Positions 33,098 through 43,360 of a stretch of 52,797 bases of DNA are shown piece by piece. Source of the stretch: an uncultured Clostridia bacterium (GTDB lineage Bacteria; Bacillota; Clostridia; Oscillospirales; CAG-272). The translations under genes and the position numbers were made by a program. Below the pieces are notes generated by a model, which saw only the letters and a list, made by a program, of their open reading frames with translations, was not told the DNA's origin and made no database searches. Position 1 is the stretch's first letter. Each line of letters begins with the position of its first letter. The stretch covers positions 1 to 52,797 of the forward strand of contig CALXUV010000012.1 of the NCBI GenBank assembly GCA_944391815.1, read 5' to 3'.

Positions 33098-34179
33098 AAG
33101 ATAATTTTCAGCCGGTAACGGAAATTAATCTCGGAGCACTTTGCGAAAACGCCCTGATTCTGAAAAAAACTGTCGGCGACTTTTACTGCGTGCTGAAATG
33201 TGACGCATACGGTCACGGAGATATAAACTGCGCCCGTGCGCTTTCTGAGGCAGGATTTGACCGTTTTGCCGTATTTTCCGTGCGGGAAGCTGAAAGAATA
33301 GGAAGGTTTGCCCGGGAGATACTTATACTCGGAAGAAGCGAAAAAAAACTGATCCGGCTTGTAGCTGAACGAGGCTACATCCAGACAGTTTCTTCTTTTG
33401 AATACCTTGAAGAGCTTCAAAGCGTTACGGATATTCCGCACATCCATCTGAAACTCGACTGCGGAATGAACAGAAGCGGGTTTCGTTGCAACCCGGAAGA
33501 AATTTTAAGCAGGCTCGGTCATGTGCGTGATAAGGTGTGCGGGATATACACTCACTTTCATTCCGCGGACTGTCCGGAGCTGAATGAAACAAAATCAGAA
33601 TTAAAGGATTTTATCGGGAAATCGGATTTTTTAAGGGATGCACTCGGAAATGAAATTCTGAGGCACGCCGCAGCTTCTTCGGCGGCACTGCGGCTCCCGG
33701 AAGCGAGATTTGATCTGTGCCGCATGGGAATTGCGCTTTACGGGTGCGTTCCGGATAACTGCGTCGGTCCCGTTCTTAAACCGGTTATGGGTTTTTACGG
33801 CAGGATAACAGAGACAAGATTCGTGAAAAAGGGTGAAAACATCGGCTACGGGACAGGTAACCGGGCGGAAAAGGATATGCTTGTGGCAACGGTTGCGGCA
33901 GGATACGCATCGGGTCTGAGACGCGCTCTTTACGGGAGATACAGACCCCTTGTCTGCGGCTACCCGGTCAGTTTCGCAGGTAAAATCTGCATGGACAGAT
34001 GTATGCTTGACTTAACGGAAGCGGCGGAAAACGGATTGTTTCCGAAAACCGGCGACCGTGTGGAGTTTTTCGGTGAAAATAAAGGTGTGGCGGAAATGGC
34101 GTCGGCCTCTGAGACAATAAGTTATGAAATACTGACGGGTATCGGCGGATGCTGCCGGCAAAGGATGCTGAAAAAGTGA
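33094..34179 (+). CDS. alr: Alanine racemase
   Basis: PLP enzyme interconverting L- and D-alanine, supplying D-Ala for peptidoglycan. The 361 residues carry the PLP lysine Lys35 in VLKCDAYGHGD, HLKLDCGMNRSGF in the barrel, and the C-terminal catalytic region with IGYGTGN and GKICMDRCMLDLT. The conserved VKADAYGHG is changed to LKCDAYGHG, an unusual but conservative variant. The overlap with the upstream lipoprotein gene suggests translational coupling. The helicase gene follows after 12 bases. Confidence 0.94.
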   Translation: MKDNFQPVTEINLGALCENALILKKTVGDFYCVLKCDAYGHGDINCARALSEAGFDRFAVFSVREAERIGRFAREILILGRSEKKLIRLVAERGYIQTVSSFEYLEELQSVTDIPHIHLKLDCGMNRSGFRCNPEEILSRLGHVRDKVCGIYTHFHSADCPELNETKSELKDFIGKSDFLRDALGNEILRHAAASSAALRLPEARFDLCRMGIALYGCVPDNCVGPVLKPVMGFYGRITETRFVKKGENIGYGTGNRAEKDMLVATVAAGYASGLRRALYGRYRPLVCGYPVSFAGKICMDRCMLDLTEAAENGLFPKTGDRVEFFGENKGVAEMASASETISYEILTGIGGCCRQRMLKK

Positions 34180-34191
34180 AAGGAAAATGAG

Positions 34192-36375
34192 ATGGGCGAC
34201 ATATTCGGAAGGTTTGCGCCGTTTGTGCAGGACTATATTTACAGAAGCGGCTGGAATGAACTCAGGAATATACAAACGGAAAGTGCAAGGATAATATTTG
34301 ATACGACCGATAATCTGCTTCTAACCACTCCTACGGCTTCCGGAAAAACGGAGGCCGCATTTTTTCCGGTGATAACCGAGCTTTGGGAAAATCCTCCGGA
34401 AAGCTTCGGTGTCCTTTACATTGCGCCTTTGAAAAGTCTCATAAACGATCAGTTTTCCAGAATAGAAGAGATAATTGAGGAAAGCGGAATACCTGTTTAT
34501 CATTTTCACGGTGACGTTGCCGCTTCTCACAAGAGCAGGGCGCTGAAAGAGCCGCGCGGAATAATACAGATCACACCGGAATCGCTTGAAAGTATGCTCA
34601 TCAACCGTCAGAACGATATAGTCAGACTTTTCTGCGATCTGAGATATGTCATAATTGACGAGCTTCATGTACTGATGGGCAGCAGTCGCGGAAGTCAGAT
34701 ACTTTGTCAGCTGGCAAGGATAAGACGTCTTACCGGGAATGATGCAAGAAGAATAGGGCTTTCGGCAACGGTAGGAGACACAGAAGCGGCGTGCGCATGG
34801 CTTGGAATGGGCAGTGGCAGAGCTACCGTATGCCCTGAGGTACCGAAAGTAAAACTCAGGTGGAAGCTCGGGATGGAGCAGTTCTATATCGGAAAGTGGG
34901 GAGCTACTCCGGTAAAGGCTGGCGAGAGCGAAAAACAGAATCCGATAGATCCCGGTTACGGGTACGTTTATGACTGTGTTAAAGGAAAAAAATGCCTTGT
35001 TTTCTCAAATTCCAGAGAGGAGACCGAGTACGTTACCGCAACCCTTCGTCAGATAGCCAAACTTAAAGGAGAGCAGGACGTTTTTTCGATACATCACGGC
35101 AACCTTTCCGCTTCGATAAGAGAAGGTGCGGAACTCGATCTTAAAAACGACGAAATAATAAATACCACATGCGCAACGGTAACGCTTGAACTTGGAATCG
35201 ACATAGGCAAACTCGAAAGGATATTGCAGATAGAAGCGCCGAACTCCGTTTCGTCGTTGCTTCAAAGAATCGGAAGGTCCGGCAGAAGAGGAAATCCGCC
35301 GGAAATGATTATGGTTTTCAGAGAGGAAATGCCGCTTCCGGATACACCTCTGCCTCAGCTTATCCCATGGCAGCTGCTTCAGGGTATAGCAGTGGTTCAG
35401 CTTTACGCAGAAAAAAGGTTTACCGAACCGCCGGATATCAAAAAGCGTCCGTACAGTCTTATGTTTCACCAGACGCTCAGTATACTGAAGTCAAGCGGTG
35501 AGCTTACGCCTGCACAGCTTGCGTCAAGGGTGCTCGGGCTCCCGCCGTTCTACGGAGTTGATAAGGACAGTTACCGCAGTCTGCTTGTCTCTATGCTGGA
35601 AGGCGATTACATTGAGAGAACCGAAACCGGTGGTATTATTGTAGGACTGAAAGGTGAAAAACTGACATCAGGATTCAAATTCTACGCCGTATTCAAGGAT
35701 TCGGAGGATTATACCGTAAGGTGTAAGTCCGATGAAATAGGCACAATAACGTCGGTTCCGCCGGTAGGAGACAGATTTGCGCTTGCCGGAAGAGTCTGGG
35801 AGGTAGAGGAGACCGACATAAAAAACAAGCTTGTTTTCGTCAAAGCGGTCGAAGGCAAAATGCAGATATCCTGGCCCGGCGACTACGGTGAGATACACAC
35901 CGAAATACTGAAACGCATGAAACGCATACTTGAAGAGGATGCGGAATATCCCTACCTCAAAGAGCATGCAAAAAAACGTATTGAAGAGGCACGGGCTCTT
36001 GCGAGAAGAACAGGTATGCTTACTTGTCCGCTTGTGCATCTCGGCGGATACAGCTATGCGCTTTTCCCGTTTGTCGGAACAAAGTCACACCGGGCGCTCA
36101 GGAGAATTCTCGTAAGGCTCAAAGACCGATTCAGACTGAGTGCGATAGATTACGAAAGGTGCTATTATATAACTTTCAGAATGGAAAGAGGAACTCCGGC
36201 AGAGCTTATCAATGCAGTTAACGACATCTGCCTTGACAAAAATTTTGATCTCCACAGCCTGGTCAGTAACAGCGATATCCCTCTGTTTGAAAAATACGAC
36301 GAATATCTGCCGGGCGAGCTGCTGAGAGACGCTTATGCGGTGGACAGGCTCGAAATGCCGGAATGTCTGCAGTAG
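34192..36375 (+). CDS. Lhr-like DEAD/DEAH-box helicase
   Basis: A 727-residue superfamily 2 helicase. Motifs: I TPTASGKTE (46-54), Ia APLKSLINDQ, II IIDELH (154-159), III LSATVGD (190-196), and motif VI LLQRIGRSGRRGNPP. The DELH box and the SGRRG spacing resemble bacterial Lhr-core proteins rather than DEAD RNA helicases. A winged-helix-like part follows (about 450-540) and a C-terminal domain without recognised motifs ends near 727. Lhr helicases act on DNA and RNA-DNA hybrids in repair; this one lacks the adjacent nuclease or ligase genes seen in some Lhr operons. The ATG follows AAAGGAAAATGAG. Confidence 0.88.
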   Translation: MGDIFGRFAPFVQDYIYRSGWNELRNIQTESARIIFDTTDNLLLTTPTASGKTEAAFFPVITELWENPPESFGVLYIAPLKSLINDQFSRIEEIIEESGIPVYHFHGDVAASHKSRALKEPRGIIQITPESLESMLINRQNDIVRLFCDLRYVIIDELHVLMGSSRGSQILCQLARIRRLTGNDARRIGLSATVGDTEAACAWLGMGSGRATVCPEVPKVKLRWKLGMEQFYIGKWGATPVKAGESEKQNPIDPGYGYVYDCVKGKKCLVFSNSREETEYVTATLRQIAKLKGEQDVFSIHHGNLSASIREGAELDLKNDEIINTTCATVTLELGIDIGKLERILQIEAPNSVSSLLQRIGRSGRRGNPPEMIMVFREEMPLPDTPLPQLIPWQLLQGIAVVQLYAEKRFTEPPDIKKRPYSLMFHQTLSILKSSGELTPAQLASRVLGLPPFYGVDKDSYRSLLVSMLEGDYIERTETGGIIVGLKGEKLTSGFKFYAVFKDSEDYTVRCKSDEIGTITSVPPVGDRFALAGRVWEVEETDIKNKLVFVKAVEGKMQISWPGDYGEIHTEILKRMKRILEEDAEYPYLKEHAKKRIEEARALARRTGMLTCPLVHLGGYSYALFPFVGTKSHRALRRILVRLKDRFRLSAIDYERCYYITFRMERGTPAELINAVNDICLDKNFDLHSLVSNSDIPLFEKYDEYLPGELLRDAYAVDRLEMPECLQ

Positions 36376-36624
36376 CAGTGACTGAAACGCCGGTGTACGA
36401 AAAAAAGCCGAATAAAAAACGCTCAGATGAATCGGAAAATTGAGGCTTAAACCGGACGGTCAAATATGAAAAATCAAGCCGGAAACAGCTGAGGAAAACC
36501 AAAAGAAAAGCCGAGCGTAGTGGATGCGGTTAAAACGACTCGGTAATGTACGGTAGTAAGGGTTTTCACGGTAAGATAATCAAAAATTATTTCATATAAA
36601 CATCAGAAAGACAGGAAAGTTAAA

Positions 36625-37350
36625 ATGAAGTACACAATTCACAGAACGGTTTCTCCGCATGATCTCGATTACAACAATATAGCATCGGCATCTGCCGTGC
36701 TGAGATTTATGCAGGAATGTGCTTATATGCAGCTCACCGATGTCCCGCCTACGATGGACGAGCTCAGAGAGCAGGGAAAGGTTTTCGTGCTGAGCAGGTT
36801 GAGTTACAGCATTTACAGCGAGCTACACGCCTGCGAGGAAATTGAGGTAAGGACATGGCCATGTGAAAGCGGAGGGGTGAGTTTTCCCCGTTGCTCTCAG
36901 ATAATAAGAGACGGCAAGATAGTTGCAGAGCTTGTTTCGGTATGGGCGCTTATAAATCCGGTTACCCACACACTGTGGCGTGCAAGTGACTACCACCCTT
37001 CATTTGAATACGGTCAGATGCTTGAACTCGACCTGCCGACAAGAATAAGAATACCGAGAGATATGAACCTGTCGCTTGTCGGAGAGCATACTGTTGAGTA
37101 TTCAGACGTTGACGTCAACCGTCACCTCAACAATACGAAGTATCCGGATATGCTGTGCGGTTTTCTGCCGGACATGAAAGGAAAAAGGGTAATCAAGCTG
37201 GCAATCAGTTATCTTTCAGAAGCACCGCTTGGCGAAAGACTGAAAATATACGTTTCAGAAGAAGAGGACGGCGCTTACTGGGTGAGAAGCGTAAAGCAAA
37301 ACGGAGATGTCAACTGCGAAGCTCAGATAGTTACCGACGAAATTTCCTGA
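36625..37350 (+). CDS. Acyl-ACP thioesterase (FatA/FatB family)
   Basis: Releases fatty acids from acyl carrier protein. The 241 residues form a tandem double hot-dog fold. The N-terminal half shows HDLDYNNIASASAVLRFMQE, and the second half carries the catalytic DVDVNRHLNNTKY (Asp163, Asn165, His167). This D-x-N-x-H signature is typical of bacterial acyl-ACP thioesterases. The ATG follows AGGAAAG. It lies 250 bases after the helicase with no terminator visible. The role may be in membrane lipid adjustment or fatty-acid release; chain length cannot be predicted. Confidence 0.9.
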   Translation: MKYTIHRTVSPHDLDYNNIASASAVLRFMQECAYMQLTDVPPTMDELREQGKVFVLSRLSYSIYSELHACEEIEVRTWPCESGGVSFPRCSQIIRDGKIVAELVSVWALINPVTHTLWRASDYHPSFEYGQMLELDLPTRIRIPRDMNLSLVGEHTVEYSDVDVNRHLNNTKYPDMLCGFLPDMKGKRVIKLAISYLSEAPLGERLKIYVSEEEDGAYWVRSVKQNGDVNCEAQIVTDEIS

Positions 37351-37515
37351 AATCAAGCAGCAGGCGCAAAAAAAATCATCGGTAATATCAAGACTGAGTC
37401 AAAACCCATGAGACGAAAGGCAGGGGTGAAAACGCGGTCAGCAGAAATATAATTGAAACGCATCAGCTTATAAACCGAATTGCGCCGGAATTTAAGGAAA
37501 GGGGAGCCCGGACAT

Positions 37516-38040
37516 ATGAGTTTAATATATCTGGATGTAAGCGATCAGATTCTGAAACGCGGACTTGCTCAGATGGTAAAAAGGACAGGGCATACAGTCA
37601 CCGAGGACGGACAGGCGGAAGAAGCGGAATTTGTCATAAGAGAAAGCGGCGGTGAAAAAATCATCCTGTCGAGGGCAACGGGTGAAGACACTTTCGTGCT
37701 TGAAAGACCGATAAGCGAAGAAGAGCTGAAAAAAGCGCTGACTCCCGGAAAAGAAACGGTAAAAAACGAGCTGAAACTTAGCGCAAGACAGAGTAAAGTA
37801 AGCTACGGAAAGCAAAGCGCTGTTTTAACCGAAAAGGAATTTGCGGTAATGCAGCTTCTGATGCAGAACAGAGGAAAACCCGTTCCGGACGGCGAAATAA
37901 AGAACCGTGTATTCGGAATGACCGACGATGAAAGCAACATATCAGCGGTCTACGTCAACTACATAAGAAAAAAACTGTCGGCAATCAGAGCGGAAAACGT
38001 AATAGTGCGTGTACGAGGACAGGGGTATATGCTGAAATGA
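37516..38040 (+). CDS. OmpR/PhoB-type winged-helix regulator with a degenerate receiver
   Basis: A 174-residue DNA-binding protein. Residues about 95-174 form a Trans_reg_C winged helix (LTEKEFAVMQLLMQNRG, VYVNYIRKKL, VIVRVRGQGYML). Residues 1-80 start like a response-regulator receiver (SLIYLDVSDQILKRGLAQM), but no phospho-accepting Asp with the usual Thr and Lys partners can be found. It therefore probably does not use phosphorylation. The ATG follows GGAAAGGGGAG. No histidine kinase is near. It sits between the thioesterase and the DUF6062-like gene, possible targets of its own control. Confidence 0.85.
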   Translation: MSLIYLDVSDQILKRGLAQMVKRTGHTVTEDGQAEEAEFVIRESGGEKIILSRATGEDTFVLERPISEEELKKALTPGKETVKNELKLSARQSKVSYGKQSAVLTEKEFAVMQLLMQNRGKPVPDGEIKNRVFGMTDDESNISAVYVNYIRKKLSAIRAENVIVRVRGQGYMLK

Positions 38041-38110
38041 CAAAGTGAGCCAAATTTTCAGCGTCAGTAAGATCTCAGGCGCAGTCAGTTAAAAGCGAAA
38101 GGGAAAGAAT

Positions 38111-38830
38111 ATGCTTGAAAAGATTTATACAATACCGGTAAACGAAGCAATAGATGCTGTAATTCAGAATCCGGCAGAAGGATGCCCGTTTTGCAGACTT
38201 TACAGAAAACTTGAAAACGACGAGACGGAGATAATACTCGGGGCGTCGATGATGGAACCCGACGTACGGATAAAAACAAATGAACAGGGATTTTGCGGCA
38301 GACATTTTGACATGATGTTCGAACGCAATAACAGGTTAGGACTGGCGCTGATACTTGAAAGTCATCTTGCACAGGTAAGGGAAGCGTGCGAACCCGGCGG
38401 ACTTTTCGGAATGAAAACCTCAAAAATACCGGAAAAACTCGAAAAGCTGGAAAACAGCTGCTACGTATGCGGAAGAATAAACCATTCCTTCGGCAAAATG
38501 GTTGAAAACACAATTTATCTTTACGAAACGGAGTCAGATTTCAGAAAAAAATTAAGCGAAGTGCCGTATATATGCCTCCCACATTACAGAAAGCTTCTTG
38601 TTTCGGCGTCAGCTCATATGAACAAAAAAATGATACCGGATTTTCAGAAGGCTGTTGCCGGGATAGTCAACGGATATTTTGACGAGCTGAGAGCTGACGT
38701 AAGTCATTTCTGTAAAAAATTCGATTACAGATACGAAAACGAGCCGTGGGGCAATTCCAAAGACGCAGTTGAAAGGGCAATAAAATTCCTTTCCTGCGAC
38801 AGAAGAACAAAACCGGATAAACAGAAATAA
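38111..38830 (+). CDS. DUF6062-like protein with duplicated CxxC...CxxH motifs
   Basis: A 239-residue cytoplasmic protein. Two similar putative metal-binding modules are visible: Cys25-x2-Cys28 (CPFC) with Cys62-x2-His65 (CGRH), and Cys117-x2-Cys120 (CYVC) with Cys155-x2-His158 (CLPH). The gaps within modules are 34 and 35 residues, so an internal duplication is likely. The rest is helical and charged. I recall the family as DUF6062, common in Clostridia, with no known function. It starts 70 bases past the wHTH gene and ends 30 bases before the OGG1-like glycosylase gene. The ATG follows AAGGGAAAG. Confidence 0.82.
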   Translation: MLEKIYTIPVNEAIDAVIQNPAEGCPFCRLYRKLENDETEIILGASMMEPDVRIKTNEQGFCGRHFDMMFERNNRLGLALILESHLAQVREACEPGGLFGMKTSKIPEKLEKLENSCYVCGRINHSFGKMVENTIYLYETESDFRKKLSEVPYICLPHYRKLLVSASAHMNKKMIPDFQKAVAGIVNGYFDELRADVSHFCKKFDYRYENEPWGNSKDAVERAIKFLSCDRRTKPDKQK

Positions 38831-38860
38831 AAGCGTTCGATTTGAAAAGAGGAAACAGAA

Positions 38861-39709
38861 ATGACGGTAACTGAAAAGGACGGAAAGGTAAACGTAAAGG
38901 GACTTGAATATTTTTCGGTAAACCAGACTTTTGACTGCGGACAGTGCTTCCGTTTTGAAGTTGACGGTAGCAGCGCCAAAGGTCTGGCAATGGGCAAAGA
39001 GATAACATTTTCCCAGATAAATGACGGCGAGATAGAAATTTATCCCTGTACCTGTTCAGAATTCGAGTCGGTCTGGAAGAGATATCTTTCGCTTGATGAG
39101 GACTACGGAAAAATCAGAAGCGGTCTTGCGGAGCTGCGCAGAGAAGACAAAAAACTTTCGGAGGCGATGATAACCGGAAGCGGAATAAGAATACTGAGGC
39201 AGAGTCCGTTTGAGACGCTGATTTCGTTTATAATATCGCAAAACAATAATATACCCAGAATAAAAAAACTGATTTCTGCACTGTGCGAAGAAGGTGCCAA
39301 AATAAGCGGGCAAAGCGAGAAAGAATTTCCGACGCCGGACGTTATTATGAAAATCGGAGTTGACGGACTTAAAGCTCTGAAAACCGGTTTCCGTGCGGAA
39401 TACATATACGATGCGGCAAAAAAAGTTGCAGACGGCGAGGTCGATCTCGAAAAGGTAAAAAGCGGTACCGCAGAAAAAGGAGAGGCGGAGCTGTGCAAAA
39501 TAAAGGGAGTAGGACCAAAGGTGGCTGCCTGCACGCTTCTTTTCGGGTTCGGAAAATACAGCAGTTTCCCGATTGATGTCTGGGTAAAGAGGGTAATGCG
39601 TGAATACTACGGGGACAGCATAAGCGGAAAGGATTTCGGAGAGTACGCCGGACTTGCACAGCAGTACCTGTTCTATCACAGAAGATACATAGAAGAAAAT
39701 AGGAAATAA
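38861..39709 (+). CDS. OGG1-like 8-oxoguanine DNA glycosylase/AP lyase
   Basis: Removes oxidised guanine from DNA in base excision repair. The 282 residues combine an OGG_N domain (about 10-110, with FDCGQCFRFE) and an HhH-GPD domain (about 110-280). The catalytic Lys220 lies in the helix-hairpin-helix GVGPKVA, and Asp239 in FPIDVWVKR; the 19-residue spacing equals that of human OGG1 (Lys249 and Asp268). Arg/Gln-rich ILRQSPFETLISFIISQNNN is the conserved central helix. The ATG follows AGAGGAAACAG. uvrB and uvrA lie downstream past pgi, so the region is rich in repair genes. Confidence 0.92.
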   Translation: MTVTEKDGKVNVKGLEYFSVNQTFDCGQCFRFEVDGSSAKGLAMGKEITFSQINDGEIEIYPCTCSEFESVWKRYLSLDEDYGKIRSGLAELRREDKKLSEAMITGSGIRILRQSPFETLISFIISQNNNIPRIKKLISALCEEGAKISGQSEKEFPTPDVIMKIGVDGLKALKTGFRAEYIYDAAKKVADGEVDLEKVKSGTAEKGEAELCKIKGVGPKVAACTLLFGFGKYSSFPIDVWVKRVMREYYGDSISGKDFGEYAGLAQQYLFYHRRYIEENRK

Positions 39710-39721
39710 CCGAAAAAACAC

Positions 39722-39750
39722 TTGATTTTTCAATGCAATTGTAGTACAAT
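39722..39750 (+). promoter_or_regulatory. Promoter of pgi
   Basis: TTGATT (39722-39727) and TACAAT (39745-39750) lie 17 bases apart, directly after the glycosylase stop codon and about 50 bases before the pgi start. Confidence 0.7.
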
Positions 39751-39802
39751 AAAGTCGGTGGATTATAATAAGTTTGAAATAAAGAAAACGGAGGAAAGAA
39801 TC

Positions 39803-41143
39803 GTGGCTATAAAATTAAACGAAAAGTACCTTGCCGGATTTGTAAGCGAAGAGGAAATAAAAGAAGTAGAAAAGGAAACCGCAAAGGCGGTAGAGACAGT
39901 AAAGAACAGAAACGGAGCCGGCAGCGACTTTCTGGGCTGGGTTGATCTGCCCGTAAATTACGATAAGGCGGAATTTGAGGCAATTAAGAAAGCGGCGGAG
40001 AAAATAAAGAAAAGCTGCGACGTATTTGTCGTCATAGGAATCGGCGGATCGTATCTCGGCGCAAGAGCAGCCATAGAATACATAAAAAGCCCTCTGTACA
40101 ATGCCCTTTCAAAAGATACACCGGATATTTATTTTGCCGGAAATACACTCAGCGGAACGGCGCTTGACGAGCTTCTTTCGATATGTGAGGGAAAAGATAT
40201 CTGCGTAAACGTAATTTCAAAATCAGGAACCACTACTGAACCTGCGATAGCTTTCAGAGTTATGAGAGAGTATCTTGAAAAGAAATACGGCAAAGAGGGA
40301 GCAAAGGAAAGAATATTCGCAACTACCGACAAAGCGAAAGGAAGCCTTAAATTCCTTGCCGATCAGAACGGTTATCAGTGTTTTGTTGTGCCCGATGACG
40401 TCGGCGGAAGATATTCGGTCCTTACAGCGGTAGGACTGCTTCCGATAGCGGTTGCCGGATGCGATATAGATAAACTTATGCAGGGTGCGGCGGACGCGCG
40501 TTCAGCATATAACGGAAAAACCGGAACCGACTGTGAAAGATATGCCGCTATAAGAAACTGCCTGCACAGAAAAGGAAAAGACATAGAAATACTTGCCTGC
40601 TATCACCCGTTTTTCACCATGACAGCCGAATGGTGGAAACAGCTTTACGGAGAAAGTGAAGGCAAGGACGGAAAGGGTATATTCCCGGCTTCGGTTATAT
40701 TCTCAACAGACCTTCATTCAATGGGACAGATGATCCAGGAAGGCAAACGCAATATATTTGAAACAGTCGTTGATATCAAGTCCACCGGCGCAAAGGCTGC
40801 CGTTCCGGGCGACGAGGAAAATCTCGACGGTCTCGGATTTATAGCCGGACAGACGCTTGACAGCGTGAACAGCAAGGCGTTCCAGGCAACTGCACTGGCG
40901 CACTGCGACGGCGGAGTGCCGAATATAGTTCTCGAAGTTGACGGCAAGAGCGAATACGATTTCGGCTATCTTGTATACTTCTTTGAAATGGCATGCGCAA
41001 TATCCGGATATACTCTCGGAGTCAATCCGTTCAATCAGCCGGGAGTAGAAGGTTACAAAAAGAATATGTATGCGCTTCTCGGAAAACCGGGTGCTGAAAA
41101 CGAGGAGAGACGCAAACAGCTTCTTGCAAGACTCGGCGAGTAA
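39803..41143 (+). CDS. pgi: Glucose-6-phosphate isomerase
   Basis: Interconverts glucose 6-phosphate and fructose 6-phosphate in glycolysis. The 446 residues are normal for the short bacterial type. Motifs: [14 protein letters not shown] (about 77-90), [17 protein letters not shown] (about 138-154) for phosphate binding, [16 protein letters not shown], and [12 protein letters not shown] near the C-terminus with the catalytic Lys. The start is a GTG at 39803, directly behind ACGGAGGAAAGAATC. The frame is open upstream, but an earlier ATG lacks a ribosome binding site and would overlap the promoter. Confidence 0.96.
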   Translation: MAIKLNEKYLAGFVSEEEIKEVEKETAKAVETVKNRNGAGSDFLGWVDLPVNYDKAEFEAIKKAAEKIKKSCDVFVVIGIGGSYLGARAAIEYIKSPLYNALSKDTPDIYFAGNTLSGTALDELLSICEGKDICVNVISKSGTTTEPAIAFRVMREYLEKKYGKEGAKERIFATTDKAKGSLKFLADQNGYQCFVVPDDVGGRYSVLTAVGLLPIAVAGCDIDKLMQGAADARSAYNGKTGTDCERYAAIRNCLHRKGKDIEILACYHPFFTMTAEWWKQLYGESEGKDGKGIFPASVIFSTDLHSMGQMIQEGKRNIFETVVDIKSTGAKAAVPGDEENLDGLGFIAGQTLDSVNSKAFQATALAHCDGGVPNIVLEVDGKSEYDFGYLVYFFEMACAISGYTLGVNPFNQPGVEGYKKNMYALLGKPGAENEERRKQLLARLGE

Positions 41144-41200
41144 TCTGACCGGTAGAGTACGGAAGCAGCGTCACTGCGCTAAACTGTCTATGTAATAAAA

Positions 41201-41233
41201 AGGGGCTGTCACAAATTCGGTTTGGGCAGCCCC
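41201..41233 (-). terminator. Hairpin after pgi (GGGGCTG stem, TTCGG loop)
   Basis: GGGGCTG pairs with CAGCCCC, with an inner CAAA/TTTG pairing and a TTCGG loop. The T-run side is on the minus strand, although the neighbouring genes are on the plus strand. It may act as a bidirectional or weak terminator after pgi, or be a processing hairpin. Confidence 0.5.
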
Positions 41234-41334
41234 TGATGCGGTGTTATCGACCTTTATGGCATAATAAGTAAAAATAAACGAATAATAAAAAAGAAGTAAT
41301 CAGTTTTTAATTCACATTAAAAGAAAGGGAAGTT

Positions 41335-43308
41335 ATGGAGCAAAGGCCGTTTAAGCTTGTCAGCAGTTATAAGCCTACCGGAGATCAGCCGCAGGCAATC
41401 GACGGACTTGTAAAAGGTCTTAACGAAGGAAAAAGAGAACAGATACTGCTCGGCGTAACCGGTTCGGGTAAAACCTTTACGATGGCAAATGTTATAGCGA
41501 GGGTGAACCGCCCGACAATAGTGCTTGCGCATAATAAAACTCTTGCGGCACAGCTTTGCTCGGAACTGCGTGAATTCTTCCCGGAAAACGCCGTTGAGTA
41601 CTTTGTGTCGTATTATGATTACTATCAGCCGGAAGCCTATATCCCGGGAAGAGATATTTATATCGAGAAGGATGCTCTTGTCAACGACGAAATAGACAAA
41701 CTGCGTCACAGCGCTTCGTCTGCGCTTTTCGAAAGAAGAGATGTGATTATAGTAGCGTCGGTTTCATGTATTTACAGCCTCGGTGATCCGGCAGAATACA
41801 AAGGACTGATGGTTGATATGCGTGTCGGAGCGCAGATGGAAAGAAACGAGCTTCTGCGCAGACTCATAGGAATCAGTTATGAAAGAAACGATCTTGCTCC
41901 TGAGAGAAACAAATTCAGGGTAAGAGGGGACATCGTGGAAATATATCCGTCCGGTTCTGACGGAACACTTATCAGAGTTGAATTTTTCGGGGACGAAATT
42001 GACAGAATAACAGAGATTAACCACATTACCGGAGAGATAATCCGGGACGTAAGTTATGCCGTTGTGTTTCCGGCGACTCACTATGCCGTGTCACCTGAGA
42101 AGAGAGAAGCGGCGCTTTCGGTGATACTTGAGGAAATGGAAGAGCGGGTAGCGGAGTTCAAGGCACAGGGAAAGCTGATAGAAGCTCAGAGAATCGAGGA
42201 AAGAACAAGATATGACGTTGAGATGATGCGTGAGATCGGTTATTGCTCGGGCGTTGAAAACTATTCAAGGGTTTTGTCGGGACGTCAGCCCGGAAGTACG
42301 CCGTACACACTGCTTGACTATTTTCCGAAGGATTACCTGATGATAGTTGATGAGTCGCACGTCATGCTTCCGCAGATAAGAGGTATGAGCGGCGGCGACA
42401 GAGCAAGAAAAAGAAATCTTATCGAATACGGCTTCCGTCTCCCGTCGGCTTACGATAACAGACCGCTTTTCTTTGAAGAGTTCGAGAAAAAAATAAATCA
42501 GGTTATTTACGTCAGCGCAACTCCGGGACCGTACGAGAAAACCCACGCAGAAAATATGGTAGAGCAGCTGATAAGACCGACAGGACTTATCGATCCCGAG
42601 GTAGTTGTAAGACCGGTAAAAGGTCAGGTGGATGACCTGATGAGCGAGATATACAGCCGGGCGGAGAAAAAGGAAAGAGTTCTTGTCACGACTCTGACAA
42701 AGAAGATGGCGGAGGACCTGACGGAGTATCTGAACCTGAACGGTCTTAAAGTCAAGTATATCCATCATAACGTCGATACGATGGAGCGTATGGAGATAAT
42801 AAGAGGGCTGAGACTCGGAGAATTTGACGCGCTTGTCGGAATAAATCTACTCCGTGAAGGACTCGACATACCGGAGGTATCGCTTGTCGCGATTCTCGAT
42901 GCGGACAAGGAGGGACTGCTCCGTTCCGAAACTGCTCTTGTCCAGACAATAGGACGTGCGGCAAGAAACGTAAACGGCAAGGTTATAATGTATGCCGACA
43001 GCGTAACCGGAGCAATGAGAGCCGCAATAGCCGAGACAGAACGAAGAAGAAAAATACAGCGTAAATACAACGAAGAGAACGGAATAACTCCGAAGAGCAT
43101 AGTAAAACCGGTTCACGACGTAATAGATCTCGGAAAGACTGTAAAAACGGAGGAGAACCGTGATAAAAAGCTGAAAAAACAGGACAGAGAAAAGCTTATA
43201 GCCGAGCTTACCGAGCGTATGAAAGACTGCTCGAGACGTCTTGAATTTGAGGCTGCGGCAAAATTAAGAGACAGGATAGCGGCGCTGAGAAGCTACGGCA
43301 AGGACTGA
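41335..43308 (+). CDS. uvrB: UvrB, excinuclease ABC subunit B
   Basis: Damage-verification helicase of nucleotide excision repair. The 657 residues carry Walker A GVTGSGKT (40-47), the beta-hairpin segment [22 protein letters not shown] (DNA insertion), a [10 protein letters not shown] box, the helicase motif [13 protein letters not shown], and QTIGRAARN. The C-terminal UVR motif ([24 protein letters not shown]) binds UvrC. The ATG follows AAGAAAGGGAAG. It lies upstream of uvrA with a 50-base gap. No SOS (LexA) box was spotted in front of it. Confidence 0.97.
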   Translation: MEQRPFKLVSSYKPTGDQPQAIDGLVKGLNEGKREQILLGVTGSGKTFTMANVIARVNRPTIVLAHNKTLAAQLCSELREFFPENAVEYFVSYYDYYQPEAYIPGRDIYIEKDALVNDEIDKLRHSASSALFERRDVIIVASVSCIYSLGDPAEYKGLMVDMRVGAQMERNELLRRLIGISYERNDLAPERNKFRVRGDIVEIYPSGSDGTLIRVEFFGDEIDRITEINHITGEIIRDVSYAVVFPATHYAVSPEKREAALSVILEEMEERVAEFKAQGKLIEAQRIEERTRYDVEMMREIGYCSGVENYSRVLSGRQPGSTPYTLLDYFPKDYLMIVDESHVMLPQIRGMSGGDRARKRNLIEYGFRLPSAYDNRPLFFEEFEKKINQVIYVSATPGPYEKTHAENMVEQLIRPTGLIDPEVVVRPVKGQVDDLMSEIYSRAEKKERVLVTTLTKKMAEDLTEYLNLNGLKVKYIHHNVDTMERMEIIRGLRLGEFDALVGINLLREGLDIPEVSLVAILDADKEGLLRSETALVQTIGRAARNVNGKVIMYADSVTGAMRAAIAETERRRKIQRKYNEENGITPKSIVKPVHDVIDLGKTVKTEENRDKKLKKQDREKLIAELTERMKDCSRRLEFEAAAKLRDRIAALRSYGKD

Positions 43309-43360
43309 GATGACCGGCACCGCGGAAAAAAGTTAAGGAAAGAGTCGAAGGAAAAGAAAA

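Noticed and set aside
41144-41334. SOS (LexA) box upstream of uvrB
   Set aside because: No match resembling the Firmicute LexA consensus was seen in the gap.
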